64,000 nt of DNA from Flavobacterium rhamnosiphilum (GCF_004349195.1 NZ_SMLG01000006.1:62001-126000), one strand, 5' to 3'; shown: positions 34,467 to 42,703, counted from the stretch's first letter. Notes: a model not told the origin generated them from the sequence alone. A program made the numbers and translations.

Positions 34467-34595
34467 GATTTTCAACCGTCATTAGGTATTGCAGATGGAG
34501 CAGCACGAGTTATGGATCCGTTGTTTGACGGTATTAATACAGGAAAACACTGGTGTGGGAAGTTTTTGAAAGATTACAATCCGATTCCTTGGTAA
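34467..34595 (+). pseudogene. Duplicated SDR 3' end (copy 2)
   Basis: 129 bases align without gaps to the last 43 codons of the SDR gene (33421-33549), with about 11 differences. Over the last 34 codons every difference is synonymous (gcg/gca, atc/att, acg/aca, cat/cac, tgc/tgt) apart from tag/taa, so this fragment evolved under protein-level selection before being cut. There is no start codon. It is followed by a terminator like T1 at 34717-34755. Confidence 0.9.
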
Positions 34596-34624
34596 AATCT
34601 TCGAATTTATAAAATCATTCAACT

Positions 34625-34679
34625 GTCAGTTCGAGCGCAGTCGAGAACCAATGTTGTATCTCGACTGCGCTTGATGTGG
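34625..34679. repeat. Palindromic repeat TTCGAGCGCAGTCGAGA
   Basis: Arms TCGAGCGCAGTCGAGA (34631-34646) and TCTCGACTGCGCTTGA (34659-34674) form a 16-bp hairpin with one GT/mismatch. A half copy occurs inside the glycosyltransferase gene near 40373-40389. I associate this sequence with a repeat common in Flavobacterium. Confidence 0.85.
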
Positions 34680-34716
34680 CAAAAAAGAGTTGTCTATTAT
34701 AGTATTATCTATATCA

Positions 34717-34755
34717 TAAAAACCACAACAGCATTTAATTTTGTCGTGGTTTTTT
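34717..34755. terminator. Terminator T2, copy of T1
   Basis: ACCACAACAGCATTT and AATTTTGTCGTGGT form a stem close to T1 with a GT-type change in each arm, with A- and T-runs outside. It follows SDR copy 2 and could end transcripts of the minus-strand membrane protein gene. Confidence 0.8.
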
Positions 34756-34807
34756 GTTGCTTAATTTTATGGGAACGGTTTACAAATCCGCAATCAAGGT
34801 TTACTGT

Positions 34808-35098
34808 TTACGATCCGGCGAAGGGTGTCCCGAAAAGACCGACTGCAAGTTCTATCCAAATGAGGAGAAGCGCTGCCAGAATAACTGTACAGAGAATGAT
34901 TCGATGATCGATTTTTTTTACCTTTCTCATTACAAGCTCACAGATAAGCCCTGTACCGAGCAATAGGACACCAGCGACTACAAAATCGGACTGATTCCAG
35001 TTTACTTCATTTGTGAATTGCATTGCTATTAATGGGATGAGCAGTAAAAAAACTACTGTGAGGACAATGCCAATACCTCTTTTGTTTTCCATAATCAT
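34808..35098 (-). CDS. Small membrane protein, three helices
   Basis: A 96-aa protein with three hydrophobic segments: about 9-27 (GIGIVLTVVFLLLIPLIAM), 38-56 (FVVAGVLLLGTGLICELVM) and 68-88 (IILCTVILAALLLIWIELAV). They are linked by NEVNWNQSDF and RKVKKIDHR. The pattern WNxxDFxVAGxLLxGxGLxxE is one I recognise from small Bacteroidetes membrane proteins of unknown function. The start could be 35092 (second Met). It lies alone between two copies of SDR 3' sequence and so is part of the island. Confidence 0.75.
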   Translation of the reverse strand: MIMENKRGIGIVLTVVFLLLIPLIAMQFTNEVNWNQSDFVVAGVLLLGTGLICELVMRKVKKIDHRIILCTVILAALLLIWIELAVGLFGTPFAGS

Positions 35099-35190
35099 AA
35101 TTTTCAGTTTTAGATATTAATTTGGTTGTACATAATCCGAAAGTGCAGCTTTTAATATTTAATAAGCTTCATTTCCAGGTTTTTACTTAG

Positions 35191-35198
35191 CAAAGATA
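35191..35198 (-). promoter_or_regulatory. -7 promoter box of the small membrane protein gene
   Basis: TATCTTTG on the minus strand with a TTG about 15 bases upstream, leaving a leader of about 90 bases. Confidence 0.55.
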
Positions 35199-35289
35199 CA
35201 TGACTTTGAAATACAAAGTACTTTCTGTTTTAAAAATATTTTGATCGTATGTAATTATTTAGAAGAAAAATATTGTTAGAAAAATCTGG

Positions 35290-35368
35290 GATTGCAATCC
35301 TATTCCTTGGTAATATCCTACTAAGCTTATAAATAAAAACCACAACAGAATTAGATTTTGTTGTGGTG
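35290..35368 (+). pseudogene. SDR 3' end remnant with terminator (copy 3)
   Basis: GAT TGC AAT CCT ATT CCT TGG TAA (35290-35313) repeats the last seven codons and stop of the SDR gene (DYNPIPW, here DCNPIPW). About 20 bases later comes a hairpin nearly identical to T1 (CCACAACAGAATTAG, ATTTTGTTGTGG at 35338-35367). On the plus strand no T-run follows, but on the minus strand TTTTTATTT does, so it probably now terminates the restriction-modification operon. Confidence 0.8.
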
Positions 35369-35413
35369 TCAATTTGAGATAAATCAGTTTACTTCCGAAC
35401 GATTTGGGCCCGT

Positions 35414-36388
35414 CTATTCTATTGGGTGTAGTTGTTGTTCTTCAAGTATAATAGTCAATTGCTTTGGCACGTTATAACTCTTTACTTCACTTGTCAATTG
35501 TGATTGATTTAATTGAATTCTTTCATTCATTTCAGAATTTGATATGCTATCTTTTAGTTTTATGTTTGATAATAATGCTTCGTATACTGCATTTCTATTT
35601 GTTTCCTTTCCGCCAACGTGATAAAAATGTTCTTTTGTAGATACAAAACAATTTTTCCAAACCGAGAATACATAATCATTTGTTCTATATTTATTGCTCA
35701 ACCAAGTTGATAGAATAAATGAAACATTTGATTTGTTTAAACCATTGTTCAAAATTATTTCTTCATCTTCTGTCCAAGAGTCAAAATAGTCGACGTGTCT
35801 TCCAATATATGGTGGGTCAGAATAAACAAAATCATTTGGTTTTATTTCATTTAAAGTATCTTTAAAATCTTGATGCTTGAACGTATAATCTCCATTCTCA
35901 ATAATTTGAGATATATTTTCTACTTGATTTGTGATTTTTGTAACTAATGCTTGAGCAAAACGATTTGGTTTTTTACAAAAAGGTACATTAAATCCACCTT
36001 TTTTATTAAAACGCATCATTCCGTTAAAGCAAGAACGACTTAAAAATAAAAAATCAAGAGGATTTGCTTCAAGATTAAATCTTGTTCTTACTTCGTAATA
36101 GTATCTACCTTCACTTTCTAATAATTTTTTACCTTCTTCTGTAAGATGTCTTTTTACAATTCCGCTAGTAATTTCTTTGTCTTTGATTGCATTGTAAAAC
36201 CTAATTAAATGAGGATTACTATCACATAAAAGTGCTTTTTTTGGTCTAACATTAAATGCAACAACACCCGTCCCCATAAATGGTTCTACCCATCTTTCAT
36301 AGGAAACGTTTTCAACATTTGCTGAAATCCACTCGGTAAGTTTAGATTTTATACCTTGCGATTTTATTGGTGGAACAAATATTTTCAT
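35414..36388 (-). CDS. Dam-family N6-adenine DNA methyltransferase (M.EcoRV-like)
   Basis: A 324-aa DNA methylase of the D12/Dam class. Motif I is [13 protein letters not shown] (residues 34-46), the acidic motif is [10 protein letters not shown], and the catalytic motif IV is SDPPYIGR (DPPY at 191-194). [12 protein letters not shown] and [25 protein letters not shown] are Dam-type target-region features. It overlaps the endonuclease gene by 4 bp (ATGA) and so is its cognate protecting enzyme. By analogy with the EcoRV pair it should methylate an adenine in GATATC. The C-terminal 35 residues (after [13 protein letters not shown]) are an extra tail. Confidence 0.9.
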   Translation of the reverse strand: MKIFVPPIKSQGIKSKLTEWISANVENVSYERWVEPFMGTGVVAFNVRPKKALLCDSNPHLIRFYNAIKDKEITSGIVKRHLTEEGKKLLESEGRYYYEVRTRFNLEANPLDFLFLSRSCFNGMMRFNKKGGFNVPFCKKPNRFAQALVTKITNQVENISQIIENGDYTFKHQDFKDTLNEIKPNDFVYSDPPYIGRHVDYFDSWTEDEEIILNNGLNKSNVSFILSTWLSNKYRTNDYVFSVWKNCFVSTKEHFYHVGGKETNRNAVYEALLSNIKLKDSISNSEMNERIQLNQSQLTSEVKSYNVPKQLTIILEEQQLHPIE

Positions 36389-37296
36389 TTACTTTTTCTT
36401 TTTTTAGCCCCGTTTCCAACTTTATCAATCAAGTCCGTTCTTCCTTTAAATTCGAGGAAATCCCAAATATTAGTAATTGGCACTGCTTTATTATCCCTTA
36501 TGATTTTAGCATCGCCATAGTTTATCCAATATTCATCAAACCATTCTTCTCCAAGTTTACTGAAAACACCATTTCCAGCTCTTAAATCATCAATGTTACT
36601 CACAGATCCAATATTTGCGGTATTTCCAGAACCTTTTCCATCACTTGCTATTTTCCATTTAGCTACAGCGAAAAAATCAAAATCTTTTATTACTGATGTG
36701 ATAGATTTTAAGTTCTCAACTTTAGTAATTTCTCTTTCTCCTATTGGATCAATTTGATTACCATAATTTTCTTCAAGTTCATTAACCTGAAAAATTTCTA
36801 TATCAGATAAATCATCGTCGAAATCTATTCTTGTGTAAATTACGCCTAAACAATAATGTCCGGTATATTGGTTATATGGGAATTGAATGTTTTTCGATTT
36901 ATCTCTTTCTTTGAAATATGCGCCATAACTACCTAGTGTAAATTTTGCGGACTTATCATCTCTCCTAAATGTTGTTTTTAAATCAAGTGCAAATTTAATT
37001 TCATCATTTTCTTTATTAACAAATGTTAAATCTGGATAATAATTTTGATGAGTAGCTAAGATAATCTTATAACCTGCATCATTTGCAAATTTTAAAATTA
37101 CAGGAAAAATATGAATTTCAAGAATTTTCGAAACAATTTTTGTGTCCGAAGAAATTGTATATATATTTTTGTAGATGTCAATAAACCCTTTGACAGTCCA
37201 CTCTCCAGTTTCGGTAGAAACATGTTTTTTTAATTCTTCAACAAATTTATTTAAGGATTTCTCAAATTCTGTAATGTATTTCTCTCTAATATTCAT
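36385..37296 (-). CDS. Type II restriction endonuclease, EcoRV-like
   Basis: A 303-aa protein from the ATG at 37296; an ATG 7 codons upstream lies in a promoter-like box. It shows the EcoRV active site in order: Glu in ILEIHIFP (E60, EcoRV E45), YYPDLTF (D89, EcoRV D74), FALDLKTTF (D105 and K107, EcoRV D90 and K92). The EcoRV DNA-recognition loop [10 protein letters not shown] (222-231) is nearly unchanged. [20 protein letters not shown] and [18 protein letters not shown] follow the EcoRV order. GATATC recognition with blunt cutting is therefore predicted. It is longer than EcoRV (about 245 aa), mainly at both ends. The endonuclease is first in the operon, before its methylase. Confidence 0.92.
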   Translation of the reverse strand: MNIREKYITEFEKSLNKFVEELKKHVSTETGEWTVKGFIDIYKNIYTISSDTKIVSKILEIHIFPVILKFANDAGYKIILATHQNYYPDLTFVNKENDEIKFALDLKTTFRRDDKSAKFTLGSYGAYFKERDKSKNIQFPYNQYTGHYCLGVIYTRIDFDDDLSDIEIFQVNELEENYGNQIDPIGEREITKVENLKSITSVIKDFDFFAVAKWKIASDGKGSGNTANIGSVSNIDDLRAGNGVFSKLGEEWFDEYWINYGDAKIIRDNKAVPITNIWDFLEFKGRTDLIDKVGNGAKKRKSK

Positions 37297-37379
37297 GTGT
37301 TTATTTTCTAGGAACAAATGTACAAAATGTTAATGCGAATGTTCTGTTATATTCGGTTTTTTACAAATACAGTCAGCTT

Positions 37380-37420
37380 GTATATAAGTCTGATAAATAA
37401 TATTCTTTATTTCAAATATA
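37380..37420 (-). promoter_or_regulatory. Promoter and conserved leader of the restriction operon
   Basis: On the minus strand TATATTTG (37413-37420) is followed by AAATAAAGAATA, TTATTTATCAGACTTATATAC. The same box-and-leader order occurs before the unrelated secreted gene at 23366-23413. A second box TACATTTG lies nearer the gene at 37315-37322. The long leader is about 110 bases. Confidence 0.6.
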
Positions 37421-37507
37421 TAAATATATAGGTTGCAAAATATCAAATAGACTAATTTATTCCAATTTTTCTTATGGATTTATGATAATTTTTTTGCTTT
37501 AAATAAC

Positions 37508-37547
37508 AACACCCACAACAAAATCTCATTCTGTTGTGGGTGTGTTT
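37508..37547. terminator. Terminator T4 of ABC-F
   Basis: ACACCCACAACAAAAT and ATTCTGTTGTGGGTGT form a strong hairpin, T-rich on both sides and related in sequence to T1-T3. It lies after the ABC-F gene (minus strand) and at the right end of the island. Confidence 0.85.
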
Positions 37548-37602
37548 AGAATATTATTTGAAGAAAGTGTTACATGCTGTAAACTGTCACTGAATACTAA
37601 TT

Positions 37603-39465
37603 TTATCCTTCTATCTTAGCAGAAAGCTCAAACCAGCGTTCCTCTTTCTCTTCAATTTTATTGATGATGTTTTTCAATTCGTTAGCTTTCTTTTCAATAT
37701 CGCTTTCCCCAATTTTCCCGTCTGAGAATAATTGTTCTATACTCGCTTTCTGAATTTCTAAATCTTTGATTTCTCGCTCGATTTTCTGGAATTCTTTTTG
37801 TTCGTTGAACGTAAGATTTCCAGTTGGATTATTTTGTTTCCAGTCTTTCTTTTCAGCTTTGTTTTCCTCTTTTTGAGCAACATCAGTACTGTCTTCATAG
37901 GCTCTAAAATCAGAATAGTTTCCAGGAAAATCTTCGACCACACCATCACCTCTAAAAATGAATAAGTGATCCACAATTTTATCCATGAAATACCTGTCGT
38001 GCGATACTACTACCAGACAACCCGGATAATCCAAAAGGAAACTTTCTAAAACATTCAGCGTCACAATATCCAAATCATTGGTTGGCTCATCCAGAATCAA
38101 GAAGTTCGGATTCTGAATCAAAACCGTACACAAGTACAAACGTTTCAATTCTCCACCGCTCAATCGATCGACAAAATCGTATTGTTTTTTAGCATCAAAC
38201 AAGAAACGCTCTAACAATTGCGAAGCCGAAATCAATTTTCCTTTCATCAACGGAATGAATTCTCCGTATTCCTTAATCACATCAATCACACGCTGACCCG
38301 GTTTTGGGTTGATTCCGCTTTGTGTATAGTAACCCACTTTTATCGTTTCGCCAATCACCACTTTTCCACCATCAAGCGGAATAGTTCCGGTCAATAAATT
38401 CAAGAAAGTCGATTTCCCGGTTCCGTTTTTTCCAATGATTCCAATGCGTTCGCCACGTTGGAAATCAAAACTGAAATTATCCATGATGACATGATCCTTG
38501 AATTTTTTGGAAATTTTGTGAAGCTCGATAATCTTGCTTCCCATACGTTCCATATTAATTTCAAGCTCTACTTTATTTTCACGACGGCGACTTTGCGCTT
38601 TTTCCTTAATGTCATAAAAATCATCCTGACGCGATTTCGATTTTGTCGTTCTCGCTTTTGGCTGACGGCGCATCCATTCCAATTCTTTCACAAAAAGATT
38701 CTGCGCTTTATCCACACTCGAATTCTCGGAGGCGATGCGTTCCTCTTTTTTCTCTAAATAATAGGAGTAATTTCCTTTGTATTGGTATAATTTTCCGTTG
38801 TCCAATTCGATGATTTCGTTACAAACACGCTCCAAGAAGAAACGGTCGTGCGTTACCATAAACAACGTAATATTTTCTTTGGCAAAATAACTTTCCAGCC
38901 ATTCAATCATTTCTAAATCCAAGTGATTCGTAGGCTCATCCAGAATCAATAAATCAGGACGATTAATCAAAATGATAGCCAGTGACAAACGCTTTTTCTG
39001 TCCACCAGAAAGATTTTTCACTTTCAATTTGAAATTTTCCAACTTCAGTTTGAACAAAATTTGCTTGTACTGCGTTTCAAAATCCCACGCATTGTGCTGA
39101 TCCATTCCGTCAAAAGCTTTTTGGTAGGCTTCTTCATCTTCGGGATTTTCTAATGCTTTTTCATACGCTTCAATCACTTTTAAAGTCTCATTATCCGATG
39201 CGAAAATGCTTTCCTCAATCGTTAATTCTTCCTGCAAATTATTATTTTGCGAAAGAAACGCCATTTTGATGCCTTTTCTCAAAACCACTTGTCCGGTATC
39301 AGATTCTTCTAAACCATTAATGATACTCATAATAGTCGTTTTTCCAGAACCGTTTTTGGCTATGAAAGCAATTTTTTGATCTTTATTAATTCCAAACGAG
39401 ATGTCTTTAAACAACGTACGTTCACCAAAAGATTTCGAGATATTTTCAACAGAAAGGTAATTCAC
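37603..39465 (-). CDS. ABC-F family ATPase (Uup-like)
   Basis: A 620-aa cytosolic protein with two ABC domains and no membrane segment. Domain 1: Walker A AKNGSGKTTIMSI, signature LSGGQKKRLSLAII, Walker B LLILDEPTNHLDLEMIEWLE. Linker at about 240-300 (ELEWMRRQPKARTTKSKSRQ) is the ABC-F hallmark. Domain 2: GKNGTGKSTFLNLL, LSGGELKRLYLCTVL, FLILDEPTNDLDIVTLNVLE. The C-terminal 80 residues form a coiled coil (FNEQKEFQKIEREIKDLEIQ), as in Uup. ABC-F proteins act on ribosomes. It is convergent with the SDR gene. Confidence 0.92.
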   Translation of the reverse strand: MNYLSVENISKSFGERTLFKDISFGINKDQKIAFIAKNGSGKTTIMSIINGLEESDTGQVVLRKGIKMAFLSQNNNLQEELTIEESIFASDNETLKVIEAYEKALENPEDEEAYQKAFDGMDQHNAWDFETQYKQILFKLKLENFKLKVKNLSGGQKKRLSLAIILINRPDLLILDEPTNHLDLEMIEWLESYFAKENITLFMVTHDRFFLERVCNEIIELDNGKLYQYKGNYSYYLEKKEERIASENSSVDKAQNLFVKELEWMRRQPKARTTKSKSRQDDFYDIKEKAQSRRRENKVELEINMERMGSKIIELHKISKKFKDHVIMDNFSFDFQRGERIGIIGKNGTGKSTFLNLLTGTIPLDGGKVVIGETIKVGYYTQSGINPKPGQRVIDVIKEYGEFIPLMKGKLISASQLLERFLFDAKKQYDFVDRLSGGELKRLYLCTVLIQNPNFLILDEPTNDLDIVTLNVLESFLLDYPGCLVVVSHDRYFMDKIVDHLFIFRGDGVVEDFPGNYSDFRAYEDSTDVAQKEENKAEKKDWKQNNPTGNLTFNEQKEFQKIEREIKDLEIQKASIEQLFSDGKIGESDIEKKANELKNIINKIEEKEERWFELSAKIEG

Positions 39466-39770
39466 TTTGTAAGATATGAGTTATAAATTGAAAGCTATGC
39501 CTGCGTTGCGAAACATAACTTTTTTGCAAAAGTAATTCATTTACATCAAGTTTCAAGTTTTTGTGGTTTAAGTAATGTTAAAACTAAAAACGGCAGCCTA
39601 TTTTTTAGGAGCGAAAGATTCGGGTTTATTTGCAGATATCGTTCCCGCTTTACGTTGCAATCTTTGTTCGTTCCTCTCAAAGGATTTTCACTTCAATCGG
39701 GGCTAAGAAGAAACATGTTTTTTGATTTTCAATAAAATAGCGTAAATTTGAGTAGTTAAAAATTTGTATC
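39466..39770. other. Intergenic region with a diverged family B repeat
   Basis: Apart from the repeat element at 39629-39707 nothing gene-like is seen. Confidence 0.5.
39629..39707 (+). ncRNA. Structured repeat element, family B (diverged copy)
   Basis: CCCGCTTTACGTTGCAATCTTT, a loop, and AAAGGATTTTCACTTCAATC keep the core of the full copy at 44634-44720 (CCGTTACAATCT...AGGATTTTCACTTTTATCCC). The inner stem here is AATCTTTG / CAAAGGATT with a different sequence that still pairs. The outer GCGTG/CACGC stem is not preserved. Confidence 0.5.
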
Positions 39771-40013
39771 ATAAAAACGGAGACTTTAAAAATCAACATT
39801 ACGCAAAGAATCTTAAATAGTAACGATAATAAGATTCTTAGTAAAATAGCAAAACTTCTTGATGAAGAAAACAGTGTTGGTTATGACGCAGATGGAAATC
39901 CAATTTCTGAAAATGAATACGTAAAGGATATTCATGAGGCTTTGCATCAATTGAATGAAGGGAAGTTAGAAACCTATTCGAGTGAAGAAGTAAAAATAAA
40001 AATAGTAGGATAA
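39771..40013 (+). pseudogene. Antitoxin-like ORF without a usable start codon
   Basis: An 80-codon open frame (KTETLKINITQRILNSNDNK, then ENSVGYDADGNPISENEYVKDI, then LETYSSEEVKIKIVG) resembles small Bacteroidetes antitoxins with the GYDADGNPISENEY and GKLETYSSEEV motifs. At the expected initiation site the codon is ATA (39771-39773), followed by AAA ACG GAG, and there is no in-frame ATG, GTG or TTG before the upstream TAG at 39753 or near the start. It is either inactivated by a start-codon change or uses ATA. No toxin gene follows. The frame has no other lesion, so loss must be recent. Confidence 0.65.
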
Positions 40014-40046
40014 TTTTCTAATTTTTTAATTGGCAAGTTTTCTAAT

Positions 40047-40054
40047 TATATTTG
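40047..40054 (+). promoter_or_regulatory. -7 promoter box of the glycosyltransferase gene
   Basis: TATATTTG ends 4 bases before the ATG at 40059; a TTG lies 14 bases upstream. The transcript may be leaderless. Confidence 0.5.
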
Positions 40055-40058
40055 CTCA

Positions 40059-41246
40059 ATGCAACTATCCGTCATCATTCTCAATTACAACGTTCGGTAT
40101 TTTCTCGAACAATGTGTTTTAAGCGTTCAAAATGCATTAAAAACCATTGATGGCGAGATCATTGTAATCGATAATAATTCTTCCGATGACAGTTGTGCAA
40201 TGATGCAACAGCATTTTCCAAACGTAAAACTCATTCAAAATAATGAAAATGTAGGTTTTCCAAAAGGCAATAATATTGGTGTAGCCCAAGCCAAAGGAGA
40301 ATACATTTGCATTCTCAATCCGGATACTGTTGTCGCCGAAGATACGTTTATAAAAATTTTAAATTTTGTCACTTCGAGCGCAGTCGAGAAGAATAATTTA
40401 GGAATCTTGGGTTGCAAACTTATCGATGGAGCCGGGAATTTTCTGCCGGAAAGCAAGCGTGGCGTTCCAACACCTTGGGTCGCTTTTACCAAAATCACGG
40501 GTTTGTACAAATTATTTCCCAAGTCGGGAACATTCGGGAAGTATTACGCGCAACATTTAAACGAAAACCAAACTGGAAAAGTGGATATTCTCGTGGGTGC
40601 TTTTATGGTAATGAAAAGAGATTTATACCTTGAAGTAGGCGGTTTTGATGAAGATTGTTTCATGTATTCGGATGATATTGATTTGTCGTATAGAATTTTA
40701 CAAAAAGGAAAGTCGAACTATTATTTCCACGAAACCACCGTAATCCATTATAAAGGAGAAAGTACCGTTAAGGACGAAACGTATATGAAGCGTTTTCAGG
40801 AAGCCATGCATTTCTTTTACAAAAAGCATTTTCGTGTTTCCGTGTTATTCTCACTTTTTATGAAAACAGGAATTGTCTTTTTCTCTTTGGTAAAAAGGTT
40901 TCAAGGGAAACCCTCCCGAAACTTCGGGATAAAAAGCGCTCCAAAATCATATCTGTTGTATTCCTCAAATGAAAAATTAGCAAAAAAACTGGCTTTGATT
41001 TTGCAAAAAAAAGTCTCATTTCACGATTTAAAAACAGAAAAAATGGTAATTTCGTCTTCGTTAAGAAGTGGAACGGGGACTGAAATTATTCTGGATAACG
41101 AATTCATTTCTTTTAAAGATTGTATGTCGATTCTTGAATCTTCAAGAAATAGAGGATTTACCTTTAAAATCATTCCCAAAAACGCTAATTTTTTAATTGG
41201 AAGTAATAATAGTAACGAAAGAGGTGAGATTATGAAAATAGAGTAA
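40059..41246 (+). CDS. Family 2 glycosyltransferase
   Basis: A 395-aa GT-A-fold enzyme. QLSVIILNYNVRYFLEQCV begins the nucleotide-sugar domain, VIDNNSSDDS is the first acidic motif, ILNPDTVV is the DXD-like metal site and FDEDCFMYSDDIDLSYRI the acceptor/catalytic motif. The middle and C-terminal region has a hydrophobic helix near residues 268-282 (FSLFMKTGIVFFSLV). It is similar to rhamnosyl or rubber-like glycosyltransferases of cell-surface pathways; the substrate is unknown. Two dispersed repeats have entered the gene in frame: TTCGAGCGCAGTCGAGA (TSSAVEK) and TCCCGAAACTTCGGGA (PSRNFGI). Confidence 0.87.
   Translation: MQLSVIILNYNVRYFLEQCVLSVQNALKTIDGEIIVIDNNSSDDSCAMMQQHFPNVKLIQNNENVGFPKGNNIGVAQAKGEYICILNPDTVVAEDTFIKILNFVTSSAVEKNNLGILGCKLIDGAGNFLPESKRGVPTPWVAFTKITGLYKLFPKSGTFGKYYAQHLNENQTGKVDILVGAFMVMKRDLYLEVGGFDEDCFMYSDDIDLSYRILQKGKSNYYFHETTVIHYKGESTVKDETYMKRFQEAMHFFYKKHFRVSVLFSLFMKTGIVFFSLVKRFQGKPSRNFGIKSAPKSYLLYSSNEKLAKKLALILQKKVSFHDLKTEKMVISSSLRSGTGTEIILDNEFISFKDCMSILESSRNRGFTFKIIPKNANFLIGSNNSNERGEIMKIE
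40370..40391. repeat. Half copy of the TTCGAGCGCAGTCGAGA repeat in the glycosyltransferase gene
   Basis: It matches one arm of the hairpin repeat at 34625-34679 over 17 bases and encodes TSSAVEK, in a loop after the DXD-like motif. Confidence 0.75.
40914..40929. repeat. Short palindrome TCCCGAAACTTCGGGA in coding sequence
   Basis: A 16-bp palindrome with a two-base central asymmetry, of the same type as 27604, 41847 and 47296. It encodes SRNFG. Confidence 0.75.
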
Positions 41247-41330
41247 AAAATTACATTTAATGTAATTTATATTTGAAATATTTAGTAATTTCGCAAACTG
41301 AAAATCAAAATCACCTTTTAGGTTAACAAT

Positions 41331-42647
41331 ATGGCAAGATTTGAATTAAAGCTTCCAAAAATGGGAGAAAGCGTTGCAGAAGCAACCATTACAAACTGGT
41401 TAAAAGAAGTTGGAGATAAAATTGAAGCTGACGAAGCGGTACTTGAAATTGCTACTGACAAAGTAGACAGCGAAGTGCCAAGTGAAGTTTCGGGTATCTT
41501 GATTGAGCAATTGTTTGGTAAAGATGATCTGGTTCAAGTAGGTCAGACTATCGCAATAATTGAAACCGAAGGTGGAGAGCTTGTACCAATTGTTAAAGAA
41601 GCTGTAGCCGCTGAGGTTGTTGCTGAAGTAACAAAAACGGTGGATGCCGCCAAAGAAAGTGTTGCGGCTCCAGTAGATTTCTCTGATTCTGAAAAATTCT
41701 TATCGCCTTTGGTGAAAAATATTGCCAAAGAAGAAGGGGTTTCTGTTGCAGAATTAGCAGCGATTTCCGGAACAGGAAAAGAAGGAAGAGTAACTAAAAA
41801 TGATATTTTAGAGTACGTAAAAAATAGAACAAGCCAACCTGTAGCCTCGATAGCTATCGGGACAGCTCCGGTTGCAGCAGTTCAAAAACCAGTTGCAGCT
41901 CCAGTTGCTCAAAAAGCGGCTCCGGTATCTGTAAGCGGTGGTGATGAAATTATAGAAATGGACAGAATGCGCAAGCTAATTGCGGGTTACATGGTCGCTT
42001 CGGTACAAACTTCGGCTCACGTACAATCGTTTATCGAAGTGGATGTGACGAATATTGTAAAATGGAGAGAGAAAAATAAAAATGCTTTCGAAAAGAGAGA
42101 AGGCGAGAAATTGACGTATACGCCAATTTTCATGGAAGCTGTTGCAAAAGCATTGAAAGATTTCCCTGGAATGAATATTTCTGTTGATGGAGATTATATC
42201 ATCAAAAAGAAAAATATCAACCTTGGAATGGCTGCTTCGTTACCAAACGGAAATTTAATTGTTCCCGTTATTAAAAATGCAGATCAGCTGAATTTGGTAG
42301 GAATGGCAAAAGCGGTCAACGATTTAGGAGGTCGTGCAAAAGCTGGAAAACTAAAACCAGACGACACGCAAGGCGGAACTTATACGGTTACGAATGTGGG
42401 GACTTTTGGAAGTGTGTTTGGTACGCCAATTATCAATCAGCCGCAAGTGGGAATTTTAGCCCTTGGAGCAATCCGTAAAATGCCGGCAGTAATTGAAACT
42501 CCTGAAGGAGATTTTATTGGAATTCGTCAAAAAATGTTCTTGTCGCACAGCTATGATCATAGAGTGGTAGATGGAGCGCTAGGAGGAAGTTTTGTAAAAA
42601 GAGTCGCTGAATATTTAGAAGCTTTTGATGTAAACAGAGATTTTTAA
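41331..42647 (+). CDS. 2-oxo acid dehydrogenase E2 (dihydrolipoyllysine acyltransferase)
   Basis: A 438-aa E2 core subunit. The lipoyl domain (residues 1-75) has the lipoylated Lys44 in EIATDKVDSEVPSE. The peripheral-subunit-binding domain (about 125-160) is FLSPLVKNIAKEEGVSVAEL. A linker rich in Ala/Pro/Val (about 165-205) precedes the catalytic domain with the active-site LSHSYDHRVVDGALGG. The single lipoyl domain and this layout fit branched-chain or 2-oxoglutarate E2. No E1 or E3 gene adjoins, so substrate class is open. The linker contains the repeat-derived segment SIAIGT. Confidence 0.9.
   Translation: MARFELKLPKMGESVAEATITNWLKEVGDKIEADEAVLEIATDKVDSEVPSEVSGILIEQLFGKDDLVQVGQTIAIIETEGGELVPIVKEAVAAEVVAEVTKTVDAAKESVAAPVDFSDSEKFLSPLVKNIAKEEGVSVAELAAISGTGKEGRVTKNDILEYVKNRTSQPVASIAIGTAPVAAVQKPVAAPVAQKAAPVSVSGGDEIIEMDRMRKLIAGYMVASVQTSAHVQSFIEVDVTNIVKWREKNKNAFEKREGEKLTYTPIFMEAVAKALKDFPGMNISVDGDYIIKKKNINLGMAASLPNGNLIVPVIKNADQLNLVGMAKAVNDLGGRAKAGKLKPDDTQGGTYTVTNVGTFGSVFGTPIINQPQVGILALGAIRKMPAVIETPEGDFIGIRQKMFLSHSYDHRVVDGALGGSFVKRVAEYLEAFDVNRDF
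41847..41865. repeat. Palindrome TCGATAGCTATCGGGA in the E2 gene
   Basis: It shares CGATAGCTATCGGGACAG with ftsY at 47299-47316 and encodes the same IAIGT in the same frame. One outer base is changed relative to the perfect palindrome in ftsY. Confidence 0.85.
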
Positions 42648-42668
42648 AGGTATATAATTACAATTTAA

Positions 42669-42703
42669 ACCCGACCGATTTTTAAAAATCAGTCGGGTTT
42701 TTA
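42669..42703 (+). terminator. Terminator of the E2 gene
   Basis: ACCCGACCGATTTTT and AAAAATCAGTCGGGT form a stem with one mismatch, followed by TTTTATTTT. Confidence 0.9.

Noticed and set aside
34671..34966. Plus-strand frames over the small membrane protein
   Set aside because: Opposite strand of the 34808-35098 gene, which has membrane segments and a promoter; the plus frames lack both.
33589..37547. Insertion sequence or transposon as carrier of the island
   Set aside because: No transposase, no terminal inverted repeats bounding the whole segment and no target duplications other than the SDR 3' copies.
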